Part shown: one piece after another, positions 25,209 through 34,341 of the stretch
Layout: each line of letters starts with the position of its first letter
How positions within the stretch are numbered: position 1 is the first letter of the stretch
NCBI GenBank assembly: GCA_036676195.1
Contig: JAKFDK010000104.1
Location: forward strand, 1 to 56,701
DNA length: 56,701 nt
Reading direction: 5' to 3'
From: JAKFDK01 sp036676195
GTDB lineage: Bacteria > Bacillota > Sulfobacillia > Symbiobacteriales > ZC4RG38
The notes under the pieces: model-generated
The model's database searches: none
What the model was told of the DNA's origin: nothing
What the model saw: only the letters and a program-made list of their open reading frames with translations
Made by a program: the position numbers and the translations under genes

Positions 25209-26336
25209 GTGGTCCTGCTGGCGCCGGAGCCGTTGGCGGCCGCCATTCGGTGGGGGGAGGGCATGCTGCTGGTGGGTAAGGCGGCTGACGCAGCGGAGCT
25301 GGTGCAATGCTGCCGGCTGGCACAGGCCGACGTGGCCCTGGTTGCAGCGCCGCCCGGCGGTGATCCCGGACCGGTACTAAGACAACTTGGGGAAGAGGTA
25401 CCGGCGGTGGGCCGGGTGCTGCTCCTGCCGACCCCTGATTTTGTCGGCCTGCGTGAGGGAATGCGGTATGGTATCGATGAAGTGATCGTTCTGCCGCGGG
25501 AGGTCGGTGAACTGGCGCCGGCCGTGGGCCGGGCCAGGCTGACCGGGCGGCAGCGGGGCGGGGCGGTGACGCTCACCGGGGCATTGCCCCCGCGGCTGGG
25601 CGGCCTGATCACGGTCTGGAGCGCCCGGGGTGGCGCCGGAAAGACGACCATCAGCACGGGCCTGGCCCAGTCGTTGCATAACAGCGGAACGGACCGGGTA
25701 CTGCTGGTTGACCTGGACCTGCAGTTTGGAGGAGTCGAAGGGCAGTTGGACTTGACTCCGGGGCGGTCGCTGGCAGATCTGCTGCCAGTCGCCGGGGAAC
25801 TCGACGCAAGCCTGCTCGAAGCGGTGGTAACCCGGCACGGTGCCGGGCTGCACGTACTGTGCAGCGGCGGACTGGGGAGGCAGATCGACCCTGGGTGCGG
25901 CCAGGCGGTGGCCGCCATCCTGGGCGCTTGCAGGCGCTGCCATGACGTGGTGGTGGCAGACCTGCCGTCGTGGCTGACCGACCCGGCTCTGGCTGCGATC
26001 GCCCAGGCCACCCTGATCCTTTATGTGGTCACACCAGATGTCCCGGCGGTCCAGGCCATGGCGCGTGGGCTGCAGGTCCTCCGGCAGCAGGCGCGGGTTG
26101 ACCCGGCCCGGTTGGGTGTGGTGATCAATCGCGCCCAGCGCCGGGCCGATATTCAAGCGGAGGAGATCGCCGCCGTGGCCGGGGTCCCCGTGCTGGCGCA
26201 GATTCGTGCCGACTACTGGAAAATCCAGGGGGCCCTTTCCGCTGGCAGGCCAGTGGTGGAGCGGTCACCGGCGCGTACCGCCTCGGTGGGCCGGGACATC
26301 GCCCGCCTGGCGGAACTGGTGGGAGGGCTGACATAA
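25209..26336 (+). CDS. cpaE: Flp pilus assembly ATPase CpaE/TadZ
   Basis: A 375-aa protein with an N-terminal receiver-like domain (about 1-125) and a MinD/ParA-type ATPase domain. It has the deviant Walker A ARGGAGKTT (about residue 142), LLVDLDLQFGG and DVVVADLPSWL. TadZ/CpaE localises the pilus machine. The receiver-like part lacks a clear phosphoacceptor. GTG at 25209 is used; a CTG at 25200 overlapping the cpaB stop would give an N-terminus (LIRVVLLAPEP) more typical of the family. Confidence 0.88.
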   Translation: MVLLAPEPLAAAIRWGEGMLLVGKAADAAELVQCCRLAQADVALVAAPPGGDPGPVLRQLGEEVPAVGRVLLLPTPDFVGLREGMRYGIDEVIVLPREVGELAPAVGRARLTGRQRGGAVTLTGALPPRLGGLITVWSARGGAGKTTISTGLAQSLHNSGTDRVLLVDLDLQFGGVEGQLDLTPGRSLADLLPVAGELDASLLEAVVTRHGAGLHVLCSGGLGRQIDPGCGQAVAAILGACRRCHDVVVADLPSWLTDPALAAIAQATLILYVVTPDVPAVQAMARGLQVLRQQARVDPARLGVVINRAQRRADIQAEEIAAVAGVPVLAQIRADYWKIQGALSAGRPVVERSPARTASVGRDIARLAELVGGLT

Positions 26337-26339
26337 GCA

Positions 26340-27617
<1,278 letters not shown>

Positions 27618-27624
27618 CGGCCAT

Positions 27625-28554
27625 ATGCTGGTGAGTATCCTGGCGGCACTGGCCGTCGGTTGCGCCCTGTTGGGGTTTGGTCTGCACATGGTATGGCGCC
27701 GGTCCCGCCGCCACCTGGTCCGCCGGTTACGCCGGCTCACCGCCGGGAATGAGCCGCCGGACCTGGGGCCGGCAGGCCGCCTGCTGACCGCCATCGATTC
27801 CTCCCGTTGGGGCCGGGGCTGGCAGCACCGGCTGGAAACAGCGGACCTGAACTGGCGTCCCTGCGCCTACGCCGGTCTGCTGCTATTGGCAGGGGCAGTG
27901 CTGTGGACCCTGATGGCTGAGTGCTTCAGTCTGCCCTTTCCGCTGGACGCCCTGTTGGCCGGTGCGGGGACCCGAGCCGGCAGCGAACTGTACCTGACCG
28001 CCCGCCGGCGCCGGTTTGCCAACGGCCTTGCCCGCCAGTTGCCCGATGCCGCCAGAATCCTGGCCAACGTACTCCGGGCCGGACAGACGGTACCTCAGGG
28101 CATGGCCAGGCTGGCTCGGGAACTGTCTTACCCAACCGGGCCGTTGTTTGGGCGGACGCACCGGGAACTGCAACTGGGCTGTCCGCTGCCCGCGGTGCTG
28201 GATAAGCTGGCGGCCCGGGCCGGTTGCCAGGAACTGCGCCTGCTGGCGGCCATCCTGCTGATGCAGCGAGATGTGGGCGGGGACCTGGCCACCGCCCTGG
28301 AGGGCCTGGGACGGGCGCTGGCGGACCGGCAGGTGGAGCAACAGGAGATCAGGGCCCTGACGGCGGAGGCCCGCTCGGTGGCGGGCCTCCTGCCCCTGCT
28401 GCCGAGCGGGTGCCTGTTGCTTCTGAACCTGCTCATGCCCGGGTTTCTCGATGTTCTGCTCACCCTGCCCGGGATGCTCCTGGCGGGCATCTTTGCGGCC
28501 GTCCTGGGTGCCGTCTGGTACTGGGTGGGCCGGCTGGCCGATGTTGTGGTATAA
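27625..28554 (+). CDS. tadB: Tad pilus inner-membrane platform protein TadB
   Basis: A 309-aa type II secretion F-domain protein. It has an N-terminal helix, a second hydrophobic pair (about 75-115), the F domain (ARQLPDAARILANVLRAGQ to LLMQRDVGGDLATALEGLG) and two C-terminal helices. TadB and TadC form the membrane platform on which TadA acts. ATG at 27625 follows GGAGGAG and sits seven nt after the tadA stop; the longer open frame upstream is not used. Confidence 0.9.
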   Translation: MLVSILAALAVGCALLGFGLHMVWRRSRRHLVRRLRRLTAGNEPPDLGPAGRLLTAIDSSRWGRGWQHRLETADLNWRPCAYAGLLLLAGAVLWTLMAECFSLPFPLDALLAGAGTRAGSELYLTARRRRFANGLARQLPDAARILANVLRAGQTVPQGMARLARELSYPTGPLFGRTHRELQLGCPLPAVLDKLAARAGCQELRLLAAILLMQRDVGGDLATALEGLGRALADRQVEQQEIRALTAEARSVAGLLPLLPSGCLLLLNLLMPGFLDVLLTLPGMLLAGIFAAVLGAVWYWVGRLADVVV

Positions 28555-28566
28555 GGGGACCCGGCC

Positions 28567-29493
28567 ATGGTCACAGTGATCGGGTGGCTGGCCTGCGCGG
28601 CCGCGGTCGCCGCCGGTCTGGGGGTGTGGCTGCAGTGGCACGCCCACCGGATGCACCGGCGGCTGCTGGCCCGTGTGCAGGGCCGGGGGGCGCAGCCCGG
28701 AGCGGCCCGGCCGGTGCCGGTCGGGCAGCGGCTGTCCGGAATGCTCACCCGGCTGGGCGACTGGCCGGTGCACCGGTTCTGCAGCCGGGAGTTGCAAACG
28801 CGCATTGCCGAACTGCTGGTCCGCGCCGGGCTGCCGCCTGAACTGACGGCGGCGGCGTTCACTGCCCTGCGGGTCATTCTGGCGGTCACCGGTGCAGGGG
28901 TGGGAGCGTTGCTGCACCTGATCGGTCTTGGCAGCCTCGCCGCCACCGGCCTGTTGGCCGCCGCCGGTTACTGGCTGCCCCTGAGCTGGCTGGAAACCGC
29001 CGCCCGGCGGCGCCGGGCTGAGATTGTCCGGGAGCTGCCGGACCTGCTGGACGTGCTCGGGGCGGGACTCACCGCCGGCGCCGGGGTGGACTATGCCCTG
29101 CGCCTGGTGGGGGAACGGCTGCCCGGACCGCTGGCCGGTGAAATTCGCCGTTGCTGGAGCGAACTCGACCTGGGCGTGCCGCGCCGGGAGGCGCTGCAGG
29201 GCCTGGCCCGACGCTGCGGCACGCCGGAAGTGGAGTGGCTGGTGCAGGTCCTGGTGGACGGGCTGCAACTGGGCGTGCCGCTGACACAGGAACTGGCTGC
29301 TCACGCCCGGGACCTGCGGCTGGCCCGCCGGCACCGTGCCCGTGAAGAGGCGGCGCGCAACGCCCCGCTGATTACCCTGGTGACGGCCACGGTGCTGGTG
29401 CCCGGCATACTTCTACTGGTGCTCGGACTGGCCGGGCTGAATCTGTGGCTGCACCCGGAGCGCTTTGGGCTGGCAAATCTGGTCGGGGGGTGA
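28567..29493 (+). CDS. tadC: Tad pilus inner-membrane platform protein TadC
   Basis: A 308-aa partner of TadB with the same T2SF architecture: an N-terminal helix, a central hydrophobic block (about 95-140), the F domain (RELPDLLDVLGAGLTAGAG, then YALRLVGERLPG and LVDGLQLGVPLTQELAAHA) and a C-terminal helix (LITLVTATVLVPGILLLVLG). ATG start 12 nt after the tadB stop. Confidence 0.9.
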   Translation: MVTVIGWLACAAAVAAGLGVWLQWHAHRMHRRLLARVQGRGAQPGAARPVPVGQRLSGMLTRLGDWPVHRFCSRELQTRIAELLVRAGLPPELTAAAFTALRVILAVTGAGVGALLHLIGLGSLAATGLLAAAGYWLPLSWLETAARRRRAEIVRELPDLLDVLGAGLTAGAGVDYALRLVGERLPGPLAGEIRRCWSELDLGVPRREALQGLARRCGTPEVEWLVQVLVDGLQLGVPLTQELAAHARDLRLARRHRAREEAARNAPLITLVTATVLVPGILLLVLGLAGLNLWLHPERFGLANLVGG

Positions 29494-29499
29494 GACTGC

Positions 29500-29874
29500 G
29501 TGATGCGGGACCAGCGGGGCAGCCAGTCGGTGGAGTTCATGGGGGTGCTGCCGCTCCTGGTGCTGGTGGCAGCCGTGATCTGGCAGACAGCCCTGGCCGG
29601 GCACGCCCTGCTGGTAGCGGAGGTGACGGCCCGGTCGGCCGCCCAGGCCGCCGCCGCCGCCCGTGACCCCGTGTCAATGCGGGCCGCGGCCCACCGGGCA
29701 GCCGACCTGGCCCGGGGCACCCTGCGCCTGGACGGAGCGCCCCAGGTAGATCTCGTCGACGGTCAGGAGGTGCGGGTTACGGTCCGGATCCTGGTTCCGG
29801 TGGTGGGGCGGCGGTCCTCTGCCCTGCGCCTGCCCCTCGGCAGGACCGTCACCATGCCATGGGACCAGTGGTGA
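29500..29874 (+). CDS. TadE-like pseudopilin
   Basis: A 124-aa protein with the TadE pattern: a short charged start (MMRDQRGSQSVEF), then one hydrophobic helix (GVLPLLVLVAAVIWQTALAG) and an Ala-rich segment. The G/SxxxxEF arrangement before the helix is the processing site used by prepilin peptidases for pseudopilins (TadE/TadF). GTG at 29500 or ATG at 29503 could start it. It overlaps the next gene. Confidence 0.8.
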   Translation: MMRDQRGSQSVEFMGVLPLLVLVAAVIWQTALAGHALLVAEVTARSAAQAAAAARDPVSMRAAAHRAADLARGTLRLDGAPQVDLVDGQEVRVTVRILVPVVGRRSSALRLPLGRTVTMPWDQW

Positions 29875-30293
29875 ACGGGCAGCGGTCTGACAACCTGGGT
29901 ACAGGCATGCGGCGGCCCGCCACTGGCCGGACCGACCGGACCGGCAGTCGGGGCGCCATGGGGATGGCACTGGCAATCCTGGCGGCCGTTGGTGTGGTCC
30001 TGGCCCTGGTCATGCTTGATCTGGCTCTGCTGCACCTGGCCAGACTACGGGCCGGGGCCGCCGCCATGGCGGCGGCGCAGGCATTTAACCAGGCGTGCCG
30101 GCGCGGCCAGGATCCGGTGGCAGCGGCCCGGCGCCTGGCCGGGGCTAACGGTGCGGTGCTGGAGTCGGCCGTCTGGGATCGGCAGCACGCCGAGGTGCGG
30201 GTGCGGGTCCGGGTCAGACAACGTTTGCCGGCTCTGCAGCCACGCGGAGTCATGGTGACCGGTGCCGCCGTGCTGGGCCGCCGGACCTGCTGA
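29859..30293 (+). CDS. Tad-associated single-pass membrane protein (TadE/TadG-like)
   Basis: A protein of up to 144 aa with a charged N-terminus (RTDRTGSRGAMGMA), a hydrophobic helix (LAILAAVGVVLALVMLDLAL) and an Ala/Arg-rich tail. It resembles the N-terminal region of Flp-associated TadE/TadG proteins and ends the operon. The start is uncertain: ATG 29859 overlaps tadE by 16 nt, GTG 29871 overlaps its stop as GTGA, and ATG 29906 is also possible. No Flp pilin or prepilin peptidase follows. Confidence 0.65.
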   Translation: MGPVVNGQRSDNLGTGMRRPATGRTDRTGSRGAMGMALAILAAVGVVLALVMLDLALLHLARLRAGAAAMAAAQAFNQACRRGQDPVAAARRLAGANGAVLESAVWDRQHAEVRVRVRVRQRLPALQPRGVMVTGAAVLGRRTC

Positions 30294-30321
30294 GGTCGGA
30301 TCAGGCAGCGTGCGGTCATTT

Positions 30322-30341
30322 GCCTGCAGACAATTGCAGGC
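30322..30341. promoter_or_regulatory. Inverted repeat, candidate activator site upstream of ptb
   Basis: GCCTGCA, six nt, TGCAGGC: a perfect 7-bp inverted repeat. It lies about 50 nt upstream of the -24 element at 30391, the usual distance for a sigma-54 activator. It could instead be a weak terminator of the tad operon, but no T-run follows. Confidence 0.5.
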
Positions 30342-30390
30342 CTTACGCACAAAGCTGCCGGGCACGGCCAAACGCGGGCGGCAGCAGGTG

Positions 30391-30406
30391 TGGCATGAAA
30401 GTTGCA
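30391..30406 (+). promoter_or_regulatory. Sigma-54 promoter (-24/-12) upstream of ptb-bcd
   Basis: TGGCATGAAAGTTGCA matches the consensus TGGCAC-N5-TTGCA at all but one base, with correct GG-to-GC spacing. It lies about 137 nt before ptb. In Bacillus the ptb-bcd-buk-bkd operon is driven by sigma-54 and BkdR, and a BkdR-like protein is encoded at 19120. Confidence 0.85.
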
Positions 30407-30542
30407 AAGACTAGGAAGACGATAACCAGCCACAAGTTCGCAGGTATTTGCGCGTGCAGACGTGAAGCCTTTTCCAATGCCAGACTAAAACGCTGTGGCC
30501 GGTACCTGCCGGCTGCGGCGCCAATGAAAAAGGAAGGGTTAC

Positions 30543-31436
30543 ATGAAGACCTTTGCAGATCTGCTGCAGGCGGCCCGGGGCAAAGGACCACAGACCATTG
30601 CGGTGGCGCAGGCTGCCGACCTGGACGTGCTCCAGGCGGTGGCCATGGCGGCCCGGGCCGGCCTGGTACGGGCCGTTCTGACCGGTGATGCGGAACAGAT
30701 CCGGCACTTGGCTCCCCAGGCCGACCTGGACCTGGACGACCACACCATCATCCCGGCCGATGGGCCGGAGGCCGCCGCCGAAGCGGCGGTGCGGGCGGTC
30801 AGCAGCGGCCGGGCCTGTGTTCTGATGAAAGGGATGCTGCAAACGGCGACCCTGCTCAAGGCGGTCCTCAACAAGGAGTGGGGCCTGCGCACCGGCCATC
30901 TGCTCAGCCATGCCATGGTGTTCGACGTCCCCGGAGTCGAGCGGTTGCTGCTGATTACCGATGTGGCCATGCTCGTCGCCCCCGGGGTGAAGGAAAAGGC
31001 CGGCATGATTCGTAACGCGGTCCACGTGATGCATTGCCTGGGCGTGGCGGAACCGCGGGTCGCGGTGCTGGCGGCGGTGGAAACCGTCAACCCGGACATG
31101 CCCGCCACCCTCGATGCCGCCGAACTCACCCGCCAGGGCAGTGCCGGGGCCTTCGGCCGCTGCCTGGTGGACGGCCCCCTGGCCATGGACCTGGCCATGA
31201 GCGCGGAAGCCGCCCATCACAAGGGGATCAGCAGTCCTGTGGCCGGCCAGGCCGACGTGCTGATCACCCCAGACATTGAGGCAGGCAACATCCTGTACAA
31301 GGGGCTGGTCTACCTGGCGGGGGCCAAGGTGGCCGGCATCGTCGTGGGTGCACGGGCGCCGGTGGTGCTGGTCAGCCGGGCCGAGCTGCCCGAAAATAAA
31401 CTGCACTCCATCGCGTTAAGTCTGCTTGTGGAGTAA
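30543..31436 (+). CDS. ptb: Phosphate butyryltransferase-like enzyme (PTA/PTB family)
   Basis: This enzyme interconverts branched-chain or butyryl acyl-CoA and acyl-phosphate in branched-chain amino-acid breakdown. The 297-aa length and the segments VLMKGMLQTATLLKAVL, LLSHAMVFDVPG, LLITDVAML and the C-terminal NILYKGLVYLAGAKVAGIV are typical of Ptb rather than of Pta. Linkage with leucine dehydrogenase and a sigma-54 promoter supports the Ptb call. ATG behind AAGGAAGGG. No butyrate kinase or branched-chain dehydrogenase genes follow. Confidence 0.9.
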   Translation: MKTFADLLQAARGKGPQTIAVAQAADLDVLQAVAMAARAGLVRAVLTGDAEQIRHLAPQADLDLDDHTIIPADGPEAAAEAAVRAVSSGRACVLMKGMLQTATLLKAVLNKEWGLRTGHLLSHAMVFDVPGVERLLLITDVAMLVAPGVKEKAGMIRNAVHVMHCLGVAEPRVAVLAAVETVNPDMPATLDAAELTRQGSAGAFGRCLVDGPLAMDLAMSAEAAHHKGISSPVAGQADVLITPDIEAGNILYKGLVYLAGAKVAGIVVGARAPVVLVSRAELPENKLHSIALSLLVE

Positions 31437-31462
31437 ATGGCCATCAGGTGGAGGTGGGGACC

Positions 31463-32530
31463 GTGGGCGTATTTGATTGGATGGAAAAGTACGGACATGA
31501 ACAAATCGTGTTTTGCTATGACAAGGGTTCGGGGCTGAAGGCGATCATCGGGATCCATGACACGACCCTGGGGCCGGCCCTGGGCGGCACCCGAATGTAT
31601 CCGTACCCTTCGGAGGAAGCAGCGGTGACCGACGTGGTCCGCCTGTCCCGGGGCATGACCTTCAAGGCCAGCGCCATGGGCCTGAACCTTGGTGGGGGCA
31701 AGGCCGTGATCTGGGGCGACCCCCGGACCGACAAGAGCGAGGAACTGTGGCGGGCCTTCGGGAAGTTTATCGCCACCCTGCACGGCCGGTACATCACCGC
31801 TGAGGATGTCGGTACCAGCGTGGAGGATATGTCCACCATCATGATGGAGACAGAGTATGTCACCGGCCGCCAGGACATTTCCGGCGATCCTTCCCCGGTG
31901 ACCGCCTTTGGTGTGTACAAGGGGATGAAAGCGGCCGCCCGCTGGGCCTGGGGCAACGAAAGCCTCAAGGGCCGGGTGGTGGCTGTGCAGGGCGTGGGCA
32001 AAGTCGGCTACCACCTCTGCGAGCATATCCACGACGAGGGCGGCCAACTGGTGGTAACAGACATTTCGGCCGAGAACGTGGAGCGGGCGGTCCGGGACTT
32101 CGGGGCCAGTGCCGTGGGGCCGGAAGACATTTACCGGGCCAACTGCGACATATACAGCCCGTGCGCCCTTGGCGCCACCCTGAACGACGAGACACTGCCC
32201 TTGCTGCGGTGCCACATCGTGGCCGGTTCTGCCAATAACCAGCTCAAGGAATCGCGGCACGCCCGGGAACTGGAGGAACGTGGCATCCTGTATTGCCCTG
32301 ATTTTGTGATCAACGGCGGCGGCTTGATCAATGTGGCCGAAGAATTCAACCCGGCCGGCTACAACAAGGAACGGGCCCACGCCAAGGTCAGTGCGATTTA
32401 CGATAAAGTCATGCGGATTTTCGAGATTGCCAGGGCCCAGGGGATTACCACTGCCCAGGCGGCCGAGGTGATGGCAGAGGAACGGATCCACAAACTCCAT
32501 CAGCTCAAGCGCATTTATCAGCCCGAGTAA
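31463..32530 (+). CDS. bcd: Leucine/branched-chain amino-acid dehydrogenase
   Basis: It deaminates leucine, valine and isoleucine to 2-oxo acids with NAD. The 355-aa protein has the substrate-domain motif MGLNLGGGKAVIWGDP with the catalytic Lys, ITAEDVGTSVEDM, and the NAD-binding VVAVQGVGKVGYHL. The late segment FVINGGGLINVAEE is also typical. GTG at 31463 follows GGAGGTGGGG; an upstream GTG (31448) lies inside that ribosome site. Forms an operon with ptb. Confidence 0.93.
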   Translation: MGVFDWMEKYGHEQIVFCYDKGSGLKAIIGIHDTTLGPALGGTRMYPYPSEEAAVTDVVRLSRGMTFKASAMGLNLGGGKAVIWGDPRTDKSEELWRAFGKFIATLHGRYITAEDVGTSVEDMSTIMMETEYVTGRQDISGDPSPVTAFGVYKGMKAAARWAWGNESLKGRVVAVQGVGKVGYHLCEHIHDEGGQLVVTDISAENVERAVRDFGASAVGPEDIYRANCDIYSPCALGATLNDETLPLLRCHIVAGSANNQLKESRHARELEERGILYCPDFVINGGGLINVAEEFNPAGYNKERAHAKVSAIYDKVMRIFEIARAQGITTAQAAEVMAEERIHKLHQLKRIYQPE

Positions 32531-32651
32531 GTGCCGGGGCCGGCCGGCACCGGCCGCCGGATTCCCGCATCGCATGTCGGGCACCCTATAGCGTCAGACT
32601 CAGGTGGTATGAGCCGGACGGCGACCACCAACGGGAGGAGGCGCCCCTGCT

Positions 32652-33614
32652 TTGCCGGAAGTGGGCGTTAGGTTGCAGGATGGCCGGCGGGTCACGGTCA
32701 GGCCGTGGCAGCCTCGGGACGAACAGCAGATCATCGATGTGTGGAATGAGACGCTTTACCGGGACATGATCAGTCCCGAACGATTCCGGCTCATGGTGGT
32801 GCTGGATCCAAACCTTGACCCCGAAGGCTTTCTGGTGGCCGAAGCCGACGGCCAGGTGGTGGGCTTTCTGCTGGCGTTGGTGCGCCGTCAGCCCATGGAG
32901 GGCATCGGCCTGCAGCCGGAAAAGGGCTGGATCACGGCCATGGGCGTGCTGCCCCTGTATCAGCGGGTGGGGCTGGGCGGTACCATGCTAACCCTGGCTG
33001 TGGACTGGTTCCGGGACAAGGGCCGCCGCCAGGTGGAAGTCAGTCCGTACGTGCCCTACTACTTCATGCCCGGTCCCGACCCGGACGCCTATCCCGGTGG
33101 GGTCAGGCTGTTGGAGCAGCAAGGATTTCAGGTTTTCTCCCGCTGTGTGGGCATGTCCCGGTCGCTGTATGACTTGCGCACCCCGCCCGACGTCAGGGAC
33201 GCCGAGGAGCGGGCGCGGGCCGAGGGCATCCGGGTCGAATTCCTCGACCCCCGTTATCTGACCGGCCTGCTCACCTTTCTGGACCGGCATTTCCCCGGCG
33301 ACTGGCCGCGGGTGATCCGGGAGCGTATCCAGCGCGGCGATCCCTGGGACGAGATCCTGGTGTGCCTGGACGGCGAACAGGTCATTGGCTTTGCCCAATA
33401 CGAGGGTGAGCGGTTCGGCCCCTTCGGCGTGGCCCCGGAGTATCGGAGCAAGCGCCTGGGCACCCTGTTGTTTTACAAGGCGGGCGAGCGGATGAAGCAG
33501 AAGCTGCGCCGCCATCTGTGGCTGGCCTGGTCGGCCGGCGAACCGCAGCGCTTCTACGAGCGCCACGGGTTGCAGATCGACCGCCACCACCTGCTGATGA
33601 AAAGGGAGCTGTAG
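32652..33614 (+). CDS. Double-domain GNAT acetyltransferase
   Basis: A 320-aa protein with two GNAT folds. The first (about 12-165) has AMGVLPLYQRVGLGGTMLTL, the acetyl-CoA pyrophosphate loop. The second (about 195-320) has VAPEYRSKRLGTLLFYKAGE. The substrate is unknown. It is followed within a few bases by a PIG-L-like protein and NamZ, a grouping that suggests amino-sugar or muropeptide recycling. TTG start behind GGGAGGAGG. Related sequences are often annotated only as GNAT family. Confidence 0.82.
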   Translation: MPEVGVRLQDGRRVTVRPWQPRDEQQIIDVWNETLYRDMISPERFRLMVVLDPNLDPEGFLVAEADGQVVGFLLALVRRQPMEGIGLQPEKGWITAMGVLPLYQRVGLGGTMLTLAVDWFRDKGRRQVEVSPYVPYYFMPGPDPDAYPGGVRLLEQQGFQVFSRCVGMSRSLYDLRTPPDVRDAEERARAEGIRVEFLDPRYLTGLLTFLDRHFPGDWPRVIRERIQRGDPWDEILVCLDGEQVIGFAQYEGERFGPFGVAPEYRSKRLGTLLFYKAGERMKQKLRRHLWLAWSAGEPQRFYERHGLQIDRHHLLMKREL

Positions 33615-33618
33615 GGCC

Positions 33619-34335
33619 GTGCACATCCTCACCATCGGCGCTCACGCCGCTGATCAGGAACTGGCCGCCGGCATGATTCTGGCCAAATGTGCCCGGGCCG
33701 GGCATCGGGTCACCATCTTCAGCCTGACACCAGGCGAAAAGGGACACCCGACACTCAGTACCGCCGCGTACGCCGAACAAAAGCGCCGGGAAGCTGCCGA
33801 ATGTGCCCGCAAACTCGGGGCCGAGACCATCATCTGGGACTATCGGGATGCGGAATTGCCATATAACGAGGAGATCTGTCTGCAGGTGTGCGATGTCATC
33901 CGGGAGCAACAGCCGGATGTGATCATCACCCACTGGGAACACAGCATTCACCGCGACCATCGCCAGGCCCACCGCATTGCCATGGACGCCTGCTTTTATG
34001 CCGCCCTGGCACGTCTGGAGCGTGCCCGGCCCGCCCACTGGACCAGAAGGGTCTACTTCTCCGAGAACTGGGAAGATATGGAGGGGTACGAGCCCGACGT
34101 TTATGTGGAGATTGCCGAACCGGTCTTTGCCCAGTACTGTGACGCCCTGAACAGTTTCGCCCTCTGGATGGGCGGCACCGGCTGGCCTTATGCCGATTAT
34201 TACAAGTCCCTGGCCCGCCTGCGCGGCTGCCTGGGCGGCGGCAAGCGCTGGACCTATGCCGCCACCCTGAAAATGCCCAGGGGCGCCTGGGTCAAACACT
34301 GCGCCGGCGAACTTTTGCCCTTTGAAGGGGGCTGA
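33619..34335 (+). CDS. PIG-L (LmbE-like) family protein with altered metal motif
   Basis: A 238-aa member of the PIG-L/LmbE family, most of which are zinc-dependent N-deacetylases of GlcNAc conjugates. The usual AHPDDE motif reads AHAADQE here (residues 8-14): the first His and the second Asp remain, but the Asp that serves as general base in MshB-type enzymes is Ala. The second motif with its histidines, HSIHRDHRQAH, is intact. The change may be a subfamily feature rather than decay. Position between a GNAT and NamZ suggests a role with cell-wall amino sugars. GTG start four nt after the GNAT stop. Confidence 0.82.
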   Translation: MHILTIGAHAADQELAAGMILAKCARAGHRVTIFSLTPGEKGHPTLSTAAYAEQKRREAAECARKLGAETIIWDYRDAELPYNEEICLQVCDVIREQQPDVIITHWEHSIHRDHRQAHRIAMDACFYAALARLERARPAHWTRRVYFSENWEDMEGYEPDVYVEIAEPVFAQYCDALNSFALWMGGTGWPYADYYKSLARLRGCLGGGKRWTYAATLKMPRGAWVKHCAGELLPFEGG

Positions 34336-34341
34336 TCAGGG

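Noticed and set aside
27883..29334. A 483-codon minus-strand open frame across tadB and tadC
   Set aside because: Low-complexity Gln/Pro/Gly/Arg composition; antisense to clear tad genes with proper ribosome sites.
30294..30542. Missing Flp pilin gene after the tad operon
   Set aside because: No frame with a pilin-type start and hydrophobic helix was found; the gap holds the inverted repeat and sigma-54 promoter instead.
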